The translations under genes were made by a program, and so were the position numbers. Shown piece after piece: positions 13,406 through 13,795 of a stretch of DNA of 13,795 nucleotides. The notes under the pieces are model-generated. The model made no database searches. It had not been told where the DNA came from and was given only the letters and a program-made list of their open reading frames with translations. Source of the stretch: JBBECF01 sp040881945 (GTDB lineage: Bacteria > Pseudomonadota > Alphaproteobacteria > Dongiales > Dongiaceae); NCBI GenBank assembly GCA_040881945.1, contig JBBECF010000183.1:1-13795 (forward strand). Direction: 5' to 3'. How positions within the stretch are numbered: the stretch's first letter is position 1; each line of letters starts with the position of its first letter.

Positions 13406-13795
13406 CTACCTCCGGGCCTTCACGTCCGCCAGCGTCAAGTCGAGCGCCTTCTTCGTCAGCCCGGCGAACTCGTCCACATGCGCGTGCGTCCACATCAGGG
13501 GCGGCGAGAATACCATGGTGTCGCGGATCGCCCGCATCACCAGGCCGATGCGGAAACAATGGTCGCGGCAGATCGTGCCGACCTGGCCCACGGGCTCGAA
13601 AAACTGGCGCTTGGCCTTGTCCTTGACCAGCTCGATGGCGCCGACGAAGCCGACGCAGCGCACCTCGCCGACCAACGGGTGCCCGGCCAGTTCGGCCAGG
13701 CGCTGCGCCAGATAGGGGCCGGTGTCGCTGCGCACGCGCTCGATCAACCCCTCGTCCTCGAGCAGTCTCAGGTTCTCGATCGCCACGGCGCAGGC
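13406..13795 (-). CDS. Class III aminotransferase, C-terminal part (5' end outside window)
   Basis: The last ~129 residues of a PLP-dependent class III aminotransferase. The frame is open to the window edge and begins ACAVAIENLRLLEDEGLIERV, a well-conserved family segment, so the apparent GTG start at 13786 is internal. VGFVGAIELVKDKAKRQFFEP, GTICRDHCFRIGLVMRAIRDTMVFSPPL and the ending resemble polyamine:pyruvate aminotransferases (SpuC type), which move an amino group from putrescine-like substrates to pyruvate. The PLP lysine is outside the window. It is transcribed toward the mla operon. Family is secure; the polyamine assignment is an inference supported by aguB and the puuC-like gene nearby. 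Confidence 0.85.
   Translation of the reverse strand, partial: ACAVAIENLRLLEDEGLIERVRSDTGPYLAQRLAELAGHPLVGEVRCVGFVGAIELVKDKAKRQFFEPVGQVGTICRDHCFRIGLVMRAIRDTMVFSPPLMWTHAHVDEFAGLTKKALDLTLADVKARR

Noticed and set aside
13406..13786. Complete small gene starting at GTG 13786
   Set aside because: The frame stays open to the window edge with conserved aminotransferase residues before that GTG, so this is the tail of a larger gene.

Overview
The window is GC-rich throughout and almost fully coding. Gene content and codon use look like an alphaproteobacterium, possibly in or near the Rhodospirillales. The taxonomic guess rests on the high GC, on alphaproteobacterial-looking palindromic repeats between genes, and on an arsenite oxidase whose Rieske subunit has the residues I recall for the Rhizobium NT-26 type. 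It is an inference, not a database result.

Layout. (1) Left end, + strand: a puuC-like aldehyde dehydrogenase (5' end outside the window), then an SDR-family dehydrogenase (to 2296). (2) 2297-3316: no intact gene. It holds a 29-base palindrome, a 90-bp inverted-repeat remnant, and a broken copy of the 3' end of aguB with its downstream DNA. (3) 3317-6397, + strand: aioB and aioA, the small Rieske and large molybdenum subunits of arsenite oxidase, ending at a strong stem-loop. (4) 6398-6836: no gene; a second copy of the DNA found downstream of the broken aguB. (5) 13104 down to 6837, - strand: one tightly packed gene series. In order it reads GAF/PP2C phosphatase fused to an RsbW-like kinase domain, STAS protein, mlaE permease, mlaF ATPase, mlaD MCE protein, transport lipoprotein, intact aguB. 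(6) 13105-13405: no gene; AT-rich promoter-like DNA and repeats. (7) Right end, - strand: the C-terminal part of a class III aminotransferase that continues outside the window.

How the genes work together. The seven-gene minus-strand series looks like an Mla-type lipid transporter between inner and outer membrane, headed by a complete phosphorylation switch (kinase domain, PP2C phosphatase, STAS substrate). In E. coli the STAS protein MlaB sits on the MlaF ATPase, so the unusual possibility is that this transporter is turned on and off by reversible phosphorylation of its STAS subunit. AguB, the aldehyde dehydrogenase and the aminotransferase all fit putrescine metabolism.

The arsenite oxidase pair is visibly less GC-rich than its surroundings. 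It lies between two direct repeats of about 560 bp, each made of the 3' end of aguB plus its downstream DNA. The right copy belongs to the intact gene and the left copy is a fragment. This is the topology expected if a DNA molecule carrying aioBA and a related aguB tail integrated by a single crossover. Neither the aio regulators nor the usual c-type cytochrome is next to aioBA in the window.
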